Positions 1-8,885 of a DNA stretch of 64,000 nucleotides are shown here, piece after piece. A program made the position numbers and the translations under genes. A model generated the notes under the pieces. It was not told the DNA's origin, made no database searches, and worked only from the letters and a program-made list of their open reading frames with translations. The DNA is from CALZKI01 sp045124055 (lineage in GTDB: Bacteria; Bacillota; Clostridia; Lachnospirales; Lachnospiraceae): positions 31,296 to 95,295 of the forward strand of contig JBGVKZ010000004.1 of the NCBI GenBank assembly GCA_045124055.1, read 5' to 3'. Position 1 is the first letter of the stretch; every line of letters starts with the position of its first letter.

Positions 1-2639
1 GTTTCCAAAGCTGGTGTCTTTCCTTCAAAATTAAATGCATATGGGTCGATTGTTTCTACGGAGTTTAACGTAATCGATTCAATCGTTAAATTTGCCGAAA
101 TAGCATTCGCATTCTCGTCATAAGCAGTATTTCCATCTGCATCAATTCCGGAGAAAATACCTTCTTTAATAGACTGTACTCCATCAGGAACTACTACATG
201 TAATGCAGAATCGATAATTGCCTGTTCATTTTCTGTAAGATCTACATCATCTGCAAGACTATCGTTGTGGTTCAATAAATATTTGGATACCGCTGTACTT
301 GCTGCATTCTTATATCCTTCGTTCATATACGGGAATTTATTAAACCATTGCTGGTTCGAAATATTACTCCATGTTGGATATTCCACCAATTCACTCATCT
401 TTTTCGCTTCATTATATTTAATAGTCATATTGGTTGGCCAACCACTATAAAATGTGATGAAAGCTGTTGACTGTGAGTCATTGTTAAAATTATGTTCCCC
501 ATTCATTGCATAGGTATATGGCACGGAAGTTGGTGATACTTCACCTGTAAAAGTTAATTCCGGAGTCTGAGCTAATTTACCTTTACATACTTTGCAGGTA
601 TAAGAATCAGAAGCCGTATCATAACTTGTATTACATTCCTGTGTATCAAAAGCACCGTCTTCGATAGTTGTCAAGTTACAAGGTGATTTGAATATTACGT
701 CTTTCAAATTATGGCAGCCAAGGAAAGCACCGGCTTCAATCTTTTCAATGCTAGATGGAATTGTAACTTTGACCAAGCTACAATTTCCACTGAAACAATC
801 TGCACTTAAAACCTTAATAGAATATGGCCCGATTGTATCTACGATTTCAACATTTTCAGCTGTTCCCTCTAAATTAAAGTTTACTAATTCATCTTTTGAA
901 TTTACCTGCCATGTAAGACGAGCGTCATCAGATGTACTGTCTGTATCTTTATCATCTACAATGATTTTTTCATATAAATCCTTGCCAATATATTTAAAGG
1001 CAATCGCATTTTCCATACATACATTATGAATGTTTGATGGGTCCTGACCTTCAATATAAAATTCTTCTGGTACAGTTGCTAAGAACTGTTCAAAGTCTAA
1101 AACAACCTGACCATTTTCATCTTTTGCTTCCGTAATAGACATTGTACTATTTGGAATATATAAATATTGAAGTTTTGAGCACCCCTGTAAGTTGGATACT
1201 GAGAAATTCGTCTCTTTATATGTGTCTGGGAAAACCAAACTTGTCATAGAAGTACAATCTTTGAAAACATTATTACCAATATAATTCAAAGATACCGCCT
1301 GACCCTGAGCACATAAATCCAAGCTTGTAGACGCATTATTTGGATTACTGCCGATGGAATAACATGCTTCAAAAGCAGAATCGCAAAGAACACGTACGTT
1401 AATCGGCACTGCAAAACCCTTTAATCTTTCGCAATCATAAAACGCATGATTACCAATGGCAGTCAAGTTACTACTTACATCCATATTAATACTATTCATA
1501 TTAATACAGCCAGCAAATGCATAGTTACCAATTGTATTTAATCCATTGGCTAATGTAATGCCCTGTAAAGAGGTACATCCATAGAACGCATAGCTACCAA
1601 TACCTCTTAATTCTTCACCTACTGTTAAGTTTCTAATATTACCATTGTTAGCAAAAACGCCTTTTACAACACCGTATTTTTCATAATAATCTTCAATGGT
1701 AATAACATCATTGGCTGTATCACCATAAATCGTCCAGCCACCATTACCATCCGATTCGATAAACTGGTCTCCGATGTATGCAACCGTTGCACTAGCTAAT
1801 TTTTTATGTACGTCCGTAGAACCTTTATCTGTTGCAGTATACTCAGCCATTGTTCCGGCACTTTCATCTGCTTCTTTTGAACGATAATAAAGTTCACCAT
1901 CTGTATTGTTCTTCCAGGTTTCATACTGTTCATAGTAACATGGATAATAATACCAATATTTTGTTACTTCCACTTCTACGGTTTCTTTTTCACCGGTTGG
2001 ATTTCCCTCTTCATCTAAAACATCCTGAAGCTGTTCTACCATTACCGTATATGGATATCCATTACCATCTGTATTCGTATCACTACTTAATCTATAATAT
2101 AAAAATTCGTTGTTTAAGGACACGGCACAATAACCACCTAAAGTACCACCATCCGTTGCAGAATATTTAAGGTAAGCATCTACTGTATCCGGAATCGTAA
2201 GTGAGCCGCTTGGAATATTACCACTTGAAAATCCCAAAATAACTGCGTAACGAGTATTACTACCAATATCACCATTTTCATCAACATAAGCGAACTGATA
2301 TGCACCATCACCAGTGGTATATACTTTGATATCCGGATTCGTAAAATCAATAATTGGTACGCTGGAAATCAAATACTGTGCTGCATCCGCTGTAATTGCA
2401 CTATTGTCATCTACAATATCAGCTGCTGTGGTATATGAAAATTTTGATGTTCCACCTGTATATACACGGTTTGGATAAATTTTATACATTTCTGCTACAC
2501 TTCCTGTGTCCGCAGAAACTTTACCCGATGGTATAGCTGCAATAATGATTGCAGAAATCATCAATACCGCACCTAATGCTCTCCTTATAATTTTCTTTCC
2601 TTTTTTACTTAATTTTCTGTGTCCTTTACCTGCTGACAT
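1..2639 (-). CDS. BspA-type leucine-rich repeat surface protein (C-terminus outside window)
   Basis: The frame is open from the ATG at 2639 to the window edge, so about 879 residues are seen and the C-terminus is missing. The basic N-terminus (MSAGKGHRKLSKKGKKIIRR) is followed by a hydrophobic stretch and a likely cleavage site after KVSA, a long signal peptide. From about residue 330 onward there are irregular repeats of the LRR_5 (BspA/Treponema) type, such as IGSYAFYGCTSLQGI and IGNYAFAGCINMNSI. Such proteins are usually exported adhesins or receptors; the ligand here is unknown. A strong AGGAGAAGGG site precedes the ATG. The gene follows the class B sortase by 33 bases, so cell-wall anchoring by that enzyme is plausible, but a sorting signal would lie outside the window. 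Confidence 0.85.
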   Translation of the reverse strand, partial: MSAGKGHRKLSKKGKKIIRRALGAVLMISAIIIAAIPSGKVSADTGSVAEMYKIYPNRVYTGGTSKFSYTTAADIVDDNSAITADAAQYLISSVPIIDFTNPDIKVYTTGDGAYQFAYVDENGDIGSNTRYAVILGFSSGNIPSGSLTIPDTVDAYLKYSATDGGTLGGYCAVSLNNEFLYYRLSSDTNTDGNGYPYTVMVEQLQDVLDEEGNPTGEKETVEVEVTKYWYYYPCYYEQYETWKNNTDGELYYRSKEADESAGTMAEYTATDKGSTDVHKKLASATVAYIGDQFIESDGNGGWTIYGDTANDVITIEDYYEKYGVVKGVFANNGNIRNLTVGEELRGIGSYAFYGCTSLQGITLANGLNTIGNYAFAGCINMNSINMDVSSNLTAIGNHAFYDCERLKGFAVPINVRVLCDSAFEACYSIGSNPNNASTSLDLCAQGQAVSLNYIGNNVFKDCTSMTSLVFPDTYKETNFSVSNLQGCSKLQYLYIPNSTMSITEAKDENGQVVLDFEQFLATVPEEFYIEGQDPSNIHNVCMENAIAFKYIGKDLYEKIIVDDKDTDSTSDDARLTWQVNSKDELVNFNLEGTAENVEIVDTIGPYSIKVLSADCFSGNCSLVKVTIPSSIEKIEAGAFLGCHNLKDVIFKSPCNLTTIEDGAFDTQECNTSYDTASDSYTCKVCKGKLAQTPELTFTGEVSPTSVPYTYAMNGEHNFNNDSQSTAFITFYSGWPTNMTIKYNEAKKMSELVEYPTWSNISNQQWFNKFPYMNEGYKNAASTAVSKYLLNHNDSLADDVDLTENEQAIIDSALHVVVPDGVQSIKEGIFSGIDADGNTAYDENANAISANLTIESITLNSVETIDPYAFNFEGKTPALE

Positions 2640-2672
2640 AACCCTTCTCCTTTTGGTTTTTTACAACACGCA

Positions 2673-3833
2673 TTATTGAATCTTTCTTGCCACTATGACA
2701 AATCTACCATTGTTTTCCTGATAATCACAGGTAGATAAAGTTAATAACTCATCGCCGTATTCCGGTGTAATACCGGTATCATATAATGAGATTTTAGCCA
2801 TTTCAGCCATATTAGAATTAAATTCCTTTTCTGACTGAACGTCCAAAAATTGATAGTATTTAAATACTACATCATCTTCATTATAAATTTTGGAGCGAAA
2901 AACATATACAATTTCATATGCTCCTTTTTCATAAATTGTATCAAATTCAAATTTAGGATGTTCCTTGTAATAATCTTCACTACTATATTTATCCAAGTTC
3001 CCAAACATATTCCCTGAAAGCATATTGTGCCCATAAATAATCAAATTGGTATTTCTATTGATAACATCGCATTGATAATCCAAAAACAAACAACCGTTTT
3101 TATCGTATTTATTTTCAAAATTGTGGTCTAAATAATAAGAATTATCCTCTGCCTGCATAACAGGGTAATCTATATTTATATCGGCAATTTTTAGCCAACC
3201 AATTAGGTCTTTATTCATATTTAATAAAGTTTTATAGTCCTCAAGTACTTCTAATTCAGTCTCATCTGTATTTTGGGTACCATCTTCGCCATCCGATGTA
3301 TAAGCAAGACCTGGTGTTTTATTTTTTTCTTTAATTTCTGCCAAATGCTGCATATCCGTACCGGAACGATAATTCTGATAATAATAAATCCCGAAATATC
3401 CAAAACATAACAAGGCAACAATTGAAAATGCTGCTATTAAAAGTCGCCTTCTCTTTTCCTGTTTCTTTAGTTCTTCCTGTACTGCCGCTCTAAGTTCTTC
3501 ATCACAATCCTTAAGAGCAAGCTTTTTCTTCTGACTTACTTTTTTCCCTTTTTTAGAGGATTTTGGCTTTTCTTTCGTATCTGTCACTACTGGTTTTGAC
3601 TTTAATTCCGAATATAATCTATATATTTCATCATCAAAATCATCTCCCACAACACTTTCAAATCGATAGCTTCCTGCTGTCATAAGTGCGTAAACTTCTT
3701 TGACATCTTCCGGTTCTTCCAAATGATATGTCGCCTTTATTTCTTTAATTTTTTCATAGTCTCTCAGTGCCGCTTCATAATCTGCACGATTATAAAAAAG
3801 TCTGCCTTCTATTTCAAATCTGTTAGCAGCCAT
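2673..3833 (-). CDS. Class B-like sortase with long cytoplasmic N-terminal region
   Basis: A cysteine transpeptidase that would join surface proteins to peptidoglycan or to pilin subunits. With the start used here (386 aa), residues 1-130 are a charged cytoplasmic region ending in a Lys-rich stretch, about 131-151 is a single membrane segment, and the sortase domain follows. The catalytic triad is visible: His269 in IYGHNM, Cys369 in TLSTC and Arg377 in NNGRFVIVARK. An upstream TTG could add six residues, but AAGGAG sits nine bases before the ATG at 3833, so that start is preferred. The LRR surface protein follows directly and is a likely substrate. The long N-terminal extension is unusual, since class B sortases normally have only a short cytoplasmic tail. 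The class assignment rests on general resemblance. Confidence 0.85.
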   Translation of the reverse strand: MAANRFEIEGRLFYNRADYEAALRDYEKIKEIKATYHLEEPEDVKEVYALMTAGSYRFESVVGDDFDDEIYRLYSELKSKPVVTDTKEKPKSSKKGKKVSQKKKLALKDCDEELRAAVQEELKKQEKRRRLLIAAFSIVALLCFGYFGIYYYQNYRSGTDMQHLAEIKEKNKTPGLAYTSDGEDGTQNTDETELEVLEDYKTLLNMNKDLIGWLKIADINIDYPVMQAEDNSYYLDHNFENKYDKNGCLFLDYQCDVINRNTNLIIYGHNMLSGNMFGNLDKYSSEDYYKEHPKFEFDTIYEKGAYEIVYVFRSKIYNEDDVVFKYYQFLDVQSEKEFNSNMAEMAKISLYDTGITPEYGDELLTLSTCDYQENNGRFVIVARKIQ

Positions 3834-3901
3834 ACCCCACGACTCCTTCAATTCCTTCTATTTTTGGGCATAATAATCCTATTTTTATGTATATATAATC
3901 T

Positions 3902-3929
3902 ATTTTACTATATCTTGAAATTTAATCAA
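3902..3929 (-). promoter_or_regulatory. Probable promoter of sortase-LRR operon
   Basis: On the minus strand TTGATT (3924-3929) and TAAAAT (3902-3907) are separated by 16 bases, about 70 bases upstream of the sortase start. This fits a vegetative promoter. Confidence 0.5.
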
Positions 3930-3988
3930 GCACTTTATCAACATATGGTACGAATTATCCAATTTAAAAAAACTAAAATTTTGTAAGA

Positions 3989-4017
3989 AACATAACCAAG
4001 CCAGAGTGCATAGTATA
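3989..4017 (+). promoter_or_regulatory. Possible sigma-K-like promoter of the Cys-rich gene
   Basis: AACA (3989-3992) and CATAGTATA (4009-4017) match the known sigma-K pattern (AC, 17 bases, CATAnnnTA) upstream of the Cys-rich gene. The motif is degenerate and can arise by chance in AT-rich DNA. A vegetative TATAAA overlaps it. Confidence 0.25.
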
Positions 4018-4046
4018 AAGCATAACTAATAAATGGAGGCAACAAC

Positions 4047-4292
4047 ATGAGTGAATTAACAGCTACTCAGTGTGGATGCAGCAGAGAAAATTCATCAAAC
4101 AACTGCGGATGTAATTCTTGGATTTGGATTATCATCATCTTATTCTTCTTAGGAGGCTGCTCAGATAATGGCAACTGCGGTTGCGGTGGTATGAGTTTAT
4201 TCAATAACAGCGGTTGCGATAACGGCAATAACTGTTGCGAATGGATTATCATCTTAGTTCTTCTTTTCTGCTGTTGTGGAAACAACAACTAA
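4047..4292 (+). CDS. Small Cys-rich protein, chorion-class high-cysteine type
   Basis: An 81-residue protein with a clear GGAGG site before the ATG. It alternates Cys/Gly/Asn-rich stretches (CGCSREN, NCGCGG, CCCGNNN) with two short hydrophobic segments, near residues 27-36 (WIWIIIILFF) and 65-74 (EWIIILVLLF). Similar small proteins in clostridia carry the name 'chorion class high-cysteine protein'; their function is unknown. The composition would suit a disulfide-linked coat or envelope component, but that is inference. The gene stands alone on the plus strand with its own terminator, just before two other small plus-strand genes. Confidence 0.75.
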   Translation: MSELTATQCGCSRENSSNNCGCNSWIWIIIILFFLGGCSDNGNCGCGGMSLFNNSGCDNGNNCCEWIIILVLLFCCCGNNN

Positions 4293-4308
4293 CTAATCTG
4301 ACAAAAAT

Positions 4309-4340
4309 GGCTCCGGGGAATTTCTCCGGGGCTATTTTTC
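4309..4340 (+). terminator. Rho-independent terminator of the Cys-rich gene
   Basis: GCTCCGGGG (4310-4318) pairs with CTCCGGGGC (4324-4332), allowing G-U pairs, over a five-base loop and is followed by TATTTTTC. Confidence 0.75.
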
Positions 4341-4356
4341 TCTACAAAGGAATCAG

Positions 4357-4385
4357 TCATACAGAAGCATATTTTTACATACAAT
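4357..4385 (+). promoter_or_regulatory. Sigma-E-like (sporulation) promoter motif
   Basis: TCATACA (4357-4363), a 14-base spacer and CATACAAT (4378-4385) closely match the Bacillus sigma-E pattern (KMATATW, 14-15 bases, CATACANT), with only one mismatch in the -35 element. It lies just before the ribosome binding site of the gene at 4411. Function is inferred from the motif only. Confidence 0.4.
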
Positions 4386-4410
4386 GAACAAACAAAGGAA
4401 GGAGTTTCTT

Positions 4411-4866
4411 ATGGAAGAACTGAACAATGATTGTATAAAGAATTTTGACACCAAGTATTCATCGGGCAAAATTCAATGTTTAAAAATTATTAGTAATTAT
4501 GTAACACCAGGCATTCAAAACCTGCTCGCTGTTTATATTAAATTCTTAGAAATACGCTTATGTCTTAATCGCTTGGACAATCATATTAATTTTAACGACC
4601 TGTTGCATTGCACAGACAAAATTAACATTCCTAATCTTCTCGGTGAAATTATGCCCTATCTAGAACCCAAGGAACAGGAAAAAATGACTCAAATTAAACA
4701 AACGTTATCACAAATGGAACATTTTCAATCTCTGTTCTCTACGTTCCAGATGATGCAGGATATTATGGGGGACGGAAAAGATAATCCATTTAGTGCCTTC
4801 TCACCAGATATGGATATGAGTGAACTTTCTTCTATGATGGAACTTTTCCAAAATTTTAATTTATAG
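4411..4866 (+). CDS. Conserved hypothetical protein, helical, Met-rich C-terminus
   Basis: Not recognised. The 151-residue product appears mostly helical and soluble, without signal peptide or membrane segment. Its C-terminal third is rich in Met, Phe and acidic residues (FSAFSPDMDMSELSSMMELF). The start at 4411 is chosen because GGAAGGAG precedes it at good distance; an ATG at 4384 would add nine residues but lies inside the sigma-E-like -10 motif and has no binding site. The gene is ten bases upstream of a second small unknown gene, so they form a two-gene operon. The sigma-E-like motif would place it in the sporulating mother cell, which is a hypothesis. Confidence 0.7.
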   Translation: MEELNNDCIKNFDTKYSSGKIQCLKIISNYVTPGIQNLLAVYIKFLEIRLCLNRLDNHINFNDLLHCTDKINIPNLLGEIMPYLEPKEQEKMTQIKQTLSQMEHFQSLFSTFQMMQDIMGDGKDNPFSAFSPDMDMSELSSMMELFQNFNL

Positions 4867-4876
4867 GTGGTATAAA

Positions 4877-5149
4877 ATGGACGCAAATTGGATGCAGGAC
4901 GAAGAATTATCAAACATTTCAAAGGATAAATTGTTACTTATCAACTCCTTTTTGACAGACACAAGTCGAATGAGTCAAAAGGAAATGCTTGCCTTCATTA
5001 TGGGTGTTGTTAAAAAATGTAAGGAACAAAATATTCAATTTTCTAAAGAGGAAATGGAACAAATTTTGTCGGTAGTCAAAAAGCACGCTACCGAAGAAGA
5101 ACTATCTAAAATTGAAAAAATTATGAAAATGCAAAATATGATGAAATAA
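4877..5149 (+). CDS. Small conserved hypothetical protein
   Basis: A 90-residue, charged, probably all-helical protein with no recognised domain, Cys motif or membrane segment; the C-terminus is Lys/Met-rich (EKIMKMQNMMK). The preceding AGGTGG serves as ribosome binding site. It shares the operon and the Met-rich helical character of the gene just upstream, so the two products may act together. A strong convergent terminator follows. No function can be assigned. Confidence 0.65.
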   Translation: MDANWMQDEELSNISKDKLLLINSFLTDTSRMSQKEMLAFIMGVVKKCKEQNIQFSKEEMEQILSVVKKHATEEELSKIEKIMKMQNMMK

Positions 5150-5166
5150 GCTATCTTTTGCAAAAA

Positions 5167-5202
5167 GAAAGGTTGTCAGTTCTATAACCGACAACCTTTT
5201 TC
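5167..5202. terminator. Bidirectional terminator between small genes and leuS
   Basis: AAAGGTTGTC (5168-5177) pairs perfectly with GACAACCTTT (5190-5199). T-runs flank the stem on both strands, so it can end the plus-strand small operon and the minus-strand leuS operon. Confidence 0.85.
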
Positions 5203-5208
5203 GTACCT

Positions 5209-7620
5209 TTAAGGTTTAATAACAATATTTACAATTCTGCCCGGTACATAGATTTCTTTTACGATAGTTCCAGACAATTTGTCGCCTAAAGCTTCTTTTG
5301 CAGCACTAATTACTACATCTTTTTCTTCTTCTTTTGCAATGGCAATCGTTGTTTTTGTTTTGCCATTAATCTGAACGGCAATTTCTACGGTAGATTCCAC
5401 AGTTTTTGCTTCATCATATTCTGGCCATATAGTCTGATATACTCTGCCTTCAAAGCCCATAGCATTCCAAATTTCTTCAGTAATGTGTGGGGCAACAGGA
5501 TTTAATAAAGTAATCAATGTTTTAAATTCACCTTTTGTAATCTTGTTTGCTTTATAGAAATCATTGATTAAGGACATCATAGCCGCAATCGCTGTGTTAT
5601 ATTTTAAGCTTTCAAAGTCTTGACTTACTTTTTTAATGGTCTGGTGCATCTTTGTTTCCATTTCAGGAGAATATCCGTCACCTTCTACAACTAAGTCCTG
5701 CAGTTTCCATACTCTGTCAAGGAATCTTCTACAACCTTTCACACCATCTTCTGACCAAGATGCACTTAATTCAAATGCACCAATGAACATTTCGTAAGTT
5801 CTTAAAGTATCTGCACCATAATCTCTTACAATATCATCAGGATTTACCACATTGCCACGAGATTTAGACATTTTTTCACCGTTAGAGCCTAAAATCATAC
5901 CATGTGAGGTTCTTTTCTGATAAGGTTCTTTTGTTGGCACTACGCCCTGGTCATATAAAAATCTGTGCCAGAATCTTGAATACAACAAGTGTAAAGTCGT
6001 ATGTTCCATACCACCATTATACCAGTCTACCGGCAACCAGTATTCTAAAGCTTCTTTGCTGGCTAAGGCATTTTCATTCTTTGGGTCTGTATATCTTAAG
6101 AAATACCAAGAAGAGCCTGCCCATTGTGGCATAGTATCTGTTTCTCTCTTGGCTTTGCCGCCACAACAAGGACAAGTAGTATTGACCCAATCGGTCATTG
6201 CTGCTAATGGTGACTCCCCATTGTCCGTTGGCATATAGCTTTCTACTTCTGGTAATTCTAGTGGAAGTTCGCTTTCTGGGAGTGCTACATAGCCACATTT
6301 TTCACATTCTACAATCGGAATTGGTTCACCCCAGTAACGTTGTCTTGAAAATACCCAGTCACGAAGTTTAAAGTTTGTTTTTGCGTGACCAATGCCCTTT
6401 TCTTCCAGGTACATAATCATTCTGTCTTTTGCAACAGAAACGCTAAGTCCATTCAAGAAATCTGAATTACAAAGAATACCTGTTGCCACGTCTGTGTAAA
6501 CTTCCTGCTGAACATCTTTACCGCCTTCTACCACTTCGATAATTGGCATATTGAATTTTTTTGCAAATTCCCAGTCTCTTTCATCGTGTGCCGGTACAGC
6601 CATAATTGCACCTGTACCATAAGACATCAATACATAATCTGAAATCCAAATTGGAATTTCTTTGTTATTTACAGGGTTGATAGCGGTTAAACCATCAATC
6701 ATAACACCTGTCTTTTCTTTAGCAAGCTCTGCTCTTTCAAAGTCAGATTTTTTGCTGGCTGCTTCTCTATATGCTTCGATATCTTTCCAGTTATGAATTT
6801 CATCTTTATATTTGTCGATGATTGGGTGTTCTGGTGAAACAACCATATACGTTGCTCCAAACAATGTGTCGCATCTTGTAGTATAGATTCTCAATTTATC
6901 TTCTTTATCTTTGATTTTAAAATCTACTTCTGCACCAACCGATTTACCAATCCAGTTTTTCTGTGATACTTTTACACGTTCGATGTAATCAACAGTATCT
7001 AAGCCTTCCAATAATTTGTCAGCGTATTCTGTAATCTTCAACATCCACTGGCTCTTAACTTTACGAACTACTTCTGAACCACAACGTTCACAAACGCCAT
7101 TTACTACTTCTTCGTTGGCAAGTCCTACTTTGCAAGAAGTACACCAGTTAATTGGCATTTCTGATTTGTAGGCAAGTCCTGCATTAAATAATTTAAGGAA
7201 AATCCACTGTGTCCATTTGTAGTAATTTGGGTCTGTCGTATTTACTTCACGTTCCCAGTCAAAAGAATAACCTAAGGAATGTAACTGGTTTTTAAATCTT
7301 TCTACATTATTTTTTGTAACAATCTTTGGGTGAATGTGATTTTTAATCGCATAATTTTCTGTTGGAAGACCAAATGCGTCCCAGCCCATTGGATAAAGTA
7401 CGTTATAGCCCTGCATTCTTCTTTTTCTTGCTACGATATCAAGAGCTGTATATGGTCTAGGGTGACCTACATGGAGTCCCTGTCCTGAAGGATATGGGAA
7501 TTCAACCAGTGCATAATATTTTGGCTTTGTATAGTCATTTTCTACGTGGAATGCGTTTTCATCGTCCCATACTTTCTGCCATTTCTGTTCCACCTCACGA
7601 TGATTATAAATGTCTGCCAT
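5209..7620 (-). CDS. leuS: Leucyl-tRNA synthetase
   Basis: Class Ia synthetase that charges tRNA-Leu in the cytoplasm. The HIGH-type signature HVGH is at residues 50-53 and KMSKS is near residue 575. Between them are the editing (CP1) insertion and Cys pairs of zinc-binding type (CTSCK, CERCG; later CEKCG, CPCCGG). Length 803 matches the bacterial family. The ATG at 7620 follows AAAGGAGAAAT. It is the last gene of the long minus-strand operon, 22 bases after tyrS, and ends at the bidirectional terminator. No T-box leader was seen in the short gap, so control probably comes from the operon promoter. Confidence 0.97.
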   Translation of the reverse strand: MADIYNHREVEQKWQKVWDDENAFHVENDYTKPKYYALVEFPYPSGQGLHVGHPRPYTALDIVARKRRMQGYNVLYPMGWDAFGLPTENYAIKNHIHPKIVTKNNVERFKNQLHSLGYSFDWEREVNTTDPNYYKWTQWIFLKLFNAGLAYKSEMPINWCTSCKVGLANEEVVNGVCERCGSEVVRKVKSQWMLKITEYADKLLEGLDTVDYIERVKVSQKNWIGKSVGAEVDFKIKDKEDKLRIYTTRCDTLFGATYMVVSPEHPIIDKYKDEIHNWKDIEAYREAASKKSDFERAELAKEKTGVMIDGLTAINPVNNKEIPIWISDYVLMSYGTGAIMAVPAHDERDWEFAKKFNMPIIEVVEGGKDVQQEVYTDVATGILCNSDFLNGLSVSVAKDRMIMYLEEKGIGHAKTNFKLRDWVFSRQRYWGEPIPIVECEKCGYVALPESELPLELPEVESYMPTDNGESPLAAMTDWVNTTCPCCGGKAKRETDTMPQWAGSSWYFLRYTDPKNENALASKEALEYWLPVDWYNGGMEHTTLHLLYSRFWHRFLYDQGVVPTKEPYQKRTSHGMILGSNGEKMSKSRGNVVNPDDIVRDYGADTLRTYEMFIGAFELSASWSEDGVKGCRRFLDRVWKLQDLVVEGDGYSPEMETKMHQTIKKVSQDFESLKYNTAIAAMMSLINDFYKANKITKGEFKTLITLLNPVAPHITEEIWNAMGFEGRVYQTIWPEYDEAKTVESTVEIAVQINGKTKTTIAIAKEEEKDVVISAAKEALGDKLSGTIVKEIYVPGRIVNIVIKP

Positions 7621-7642
7621 TTTTTATTTCTCCTTTAACCTT

Positions 7643-8863
7643 TTAGTAAGTAACTTTCTTGAAATTTTTCTTTCCACGTTTTACAACTAAACCTTCGCCT
7701 TTAAAGTCGTCTGGAACATAAGAAGTTTTTACATCGGTTACTTTTTCGCCGTTTACGGTAACACCGCCCTGTTCCACGTTTCTTCTTGCTTCAGAACGTG
7801 ATGCGGCAAGACCGGCAGCTACAAGTACACCGCAAATATCAATAGAGTCATCTGCAAAATTATCGTCTGCAAGCTGTACTGTCGGCATATTTTCTGCATT
7901 ACCTGCTGAGAAAAGTGCTCTGGAGCTTTCCTGTGCTTTTACAGCCTCTTCTTCGCCGTGAACCAATTTTGTAAGTTCATAAGCTAAGATTTCTTTTGCT
8001 TCATTTAACTGACTGCCTTCCCAAGAATCCATTTTTCTGATTTCTTCCATCGGGAGGAAAGTAAGCATACGAATACATTTTAACACGTCTGCATCAGCAA
8101 CATTTCTCCAGTACTGGTAGAATTCAAACGGAGTTGTTTTATTCGGGTCAAGCCAAACGGCACCTTTTTGTGTTTTACCCATTTTTTTGCCTTCTGAGTT
8201 TAAAAGAAGGGTAATGGTCATTGCATAGGCATCTTTTCCTAATTTTCTACGAATCAATTCCGTACCACCAAGCATATTTGACCACTGGTCGTCGCCACCG
8301 AACTGCATATTACAACCATATTTCTGGTATAATGCGTAGAAGTCGTAACTTTGCATAATCATATAGTTAAATTCAAGGAAACTTAAACCTTTTTCCATTC
8401 TCTGTTTGTAGCACTCTGCTGTAAGCATTCTGTTTACGCTAAAATGTGCACCAACTTCTCTTAAAACATCAATGTAATTTAGATCTAATAACCAATCCGC
8501 ATTGTTTACCATAATGGCTTTTCCATCGGAAAAATCGATGAATTTTTCCATCTGTTTTTTGAAACAATCACAGTTGTGCTGAATGGTTTCTTTTGTCATC
8601 ATAGAACGCATATCTGTTCTTCCTGATGGGTCGCCAATCATTGCCGTACCACCACCAATTAAGGCGATTGGTTTATTTCCAGCCATCTGTAATCTTTTCA
8701 TCAAACATAACGCCATAAAATGTCCTACGTGTAAACTGTCTGCTGTTGGGTCAAACCCGATATAGAAAGTAGCTTTTCCATTATTAATAAGCTCTTTAAT
8801 TTCTTCTTCGTCCGTAAGCTGTGCAAGCAAGCCACGTTCTTTTAATTCATCAAATACCGTCAT
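7643..8863 (-). CDS. tyrS: Tyrosyl-tRNA synthetase
   Basis: Class Ic synthetase that charges tRNA-Tyr. The N-terminal Rossmann fold carries FDPTADSLHVGH, with the HIGH-type motif at residues 45-48. The KMSKS loop appears as KMGKT near residue 230, a normal variant in this family. The last 70 residues form an S4-like RNA-binding domain (SRSEARRNVEQGGVTVNGEK). The 406-residue length is typical of the TyrS type. It lies 22 bases after the VWA gene and 22 bases before leuS, so both synthetases are made from one transcript. Confidence 0.97.
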   Translation of the reverse strand: MTVFDELKERGLLAQLTDEEEIKELINNGKATFYIGFDPTADSLHVGHFMALCLMKRLQMAGNKPIALIGGGTAMIGDPSGRTDMRSMMTKETIQHNCDCFKKQMEKFIDFSDGKAIMVNNADWLLDLNYIDVLREVGAHFSVNRMLTAECYKQRMEKGLSFLEFNYMIMQSYDFYALYQKYGCNMQFGGDDQWSNMLGGTELIRRKLGKDAYAMTITLLLNSEGKKMGKTQKGAVWLDPNKTTPFEFYQYWRNVADADVLKCIRMLTFLPMEEIRKMDSWEGSQLNEAKEILAYELTKLVHGEEEAVKAQESSRALFSAGNAENMPTVQLADDNFADDSIDICGVLVAAGLAASRSEARRNVEQGGVTVNGEKVTDVKTSYVPDDFKGEGLVVKRGKKNFKKVTY

Positions 8864-8885
8864 CTTATCTTTCTCCTTAACTGTC

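Noticed and set aside
1832..2170. Plus-strand open frame opposite the LRR gene
   Set aside because: It is a His/Leu-rich shadow of the real minus-strand coding sequence, without ribosome binding site or domain.
4067..4288. Minus-strand frame opposite the Cys-rich gene
   Set aside because: Gln/Pro/Leu-rich shadow product; the plus-strand frame has GGAGG, a proper composition and a terminator.
7621..7642. T-box leader for leuS or tyrS
   Set aside because: The gaps before leuS and tyrS are only 22 bases, too short for a T-box.
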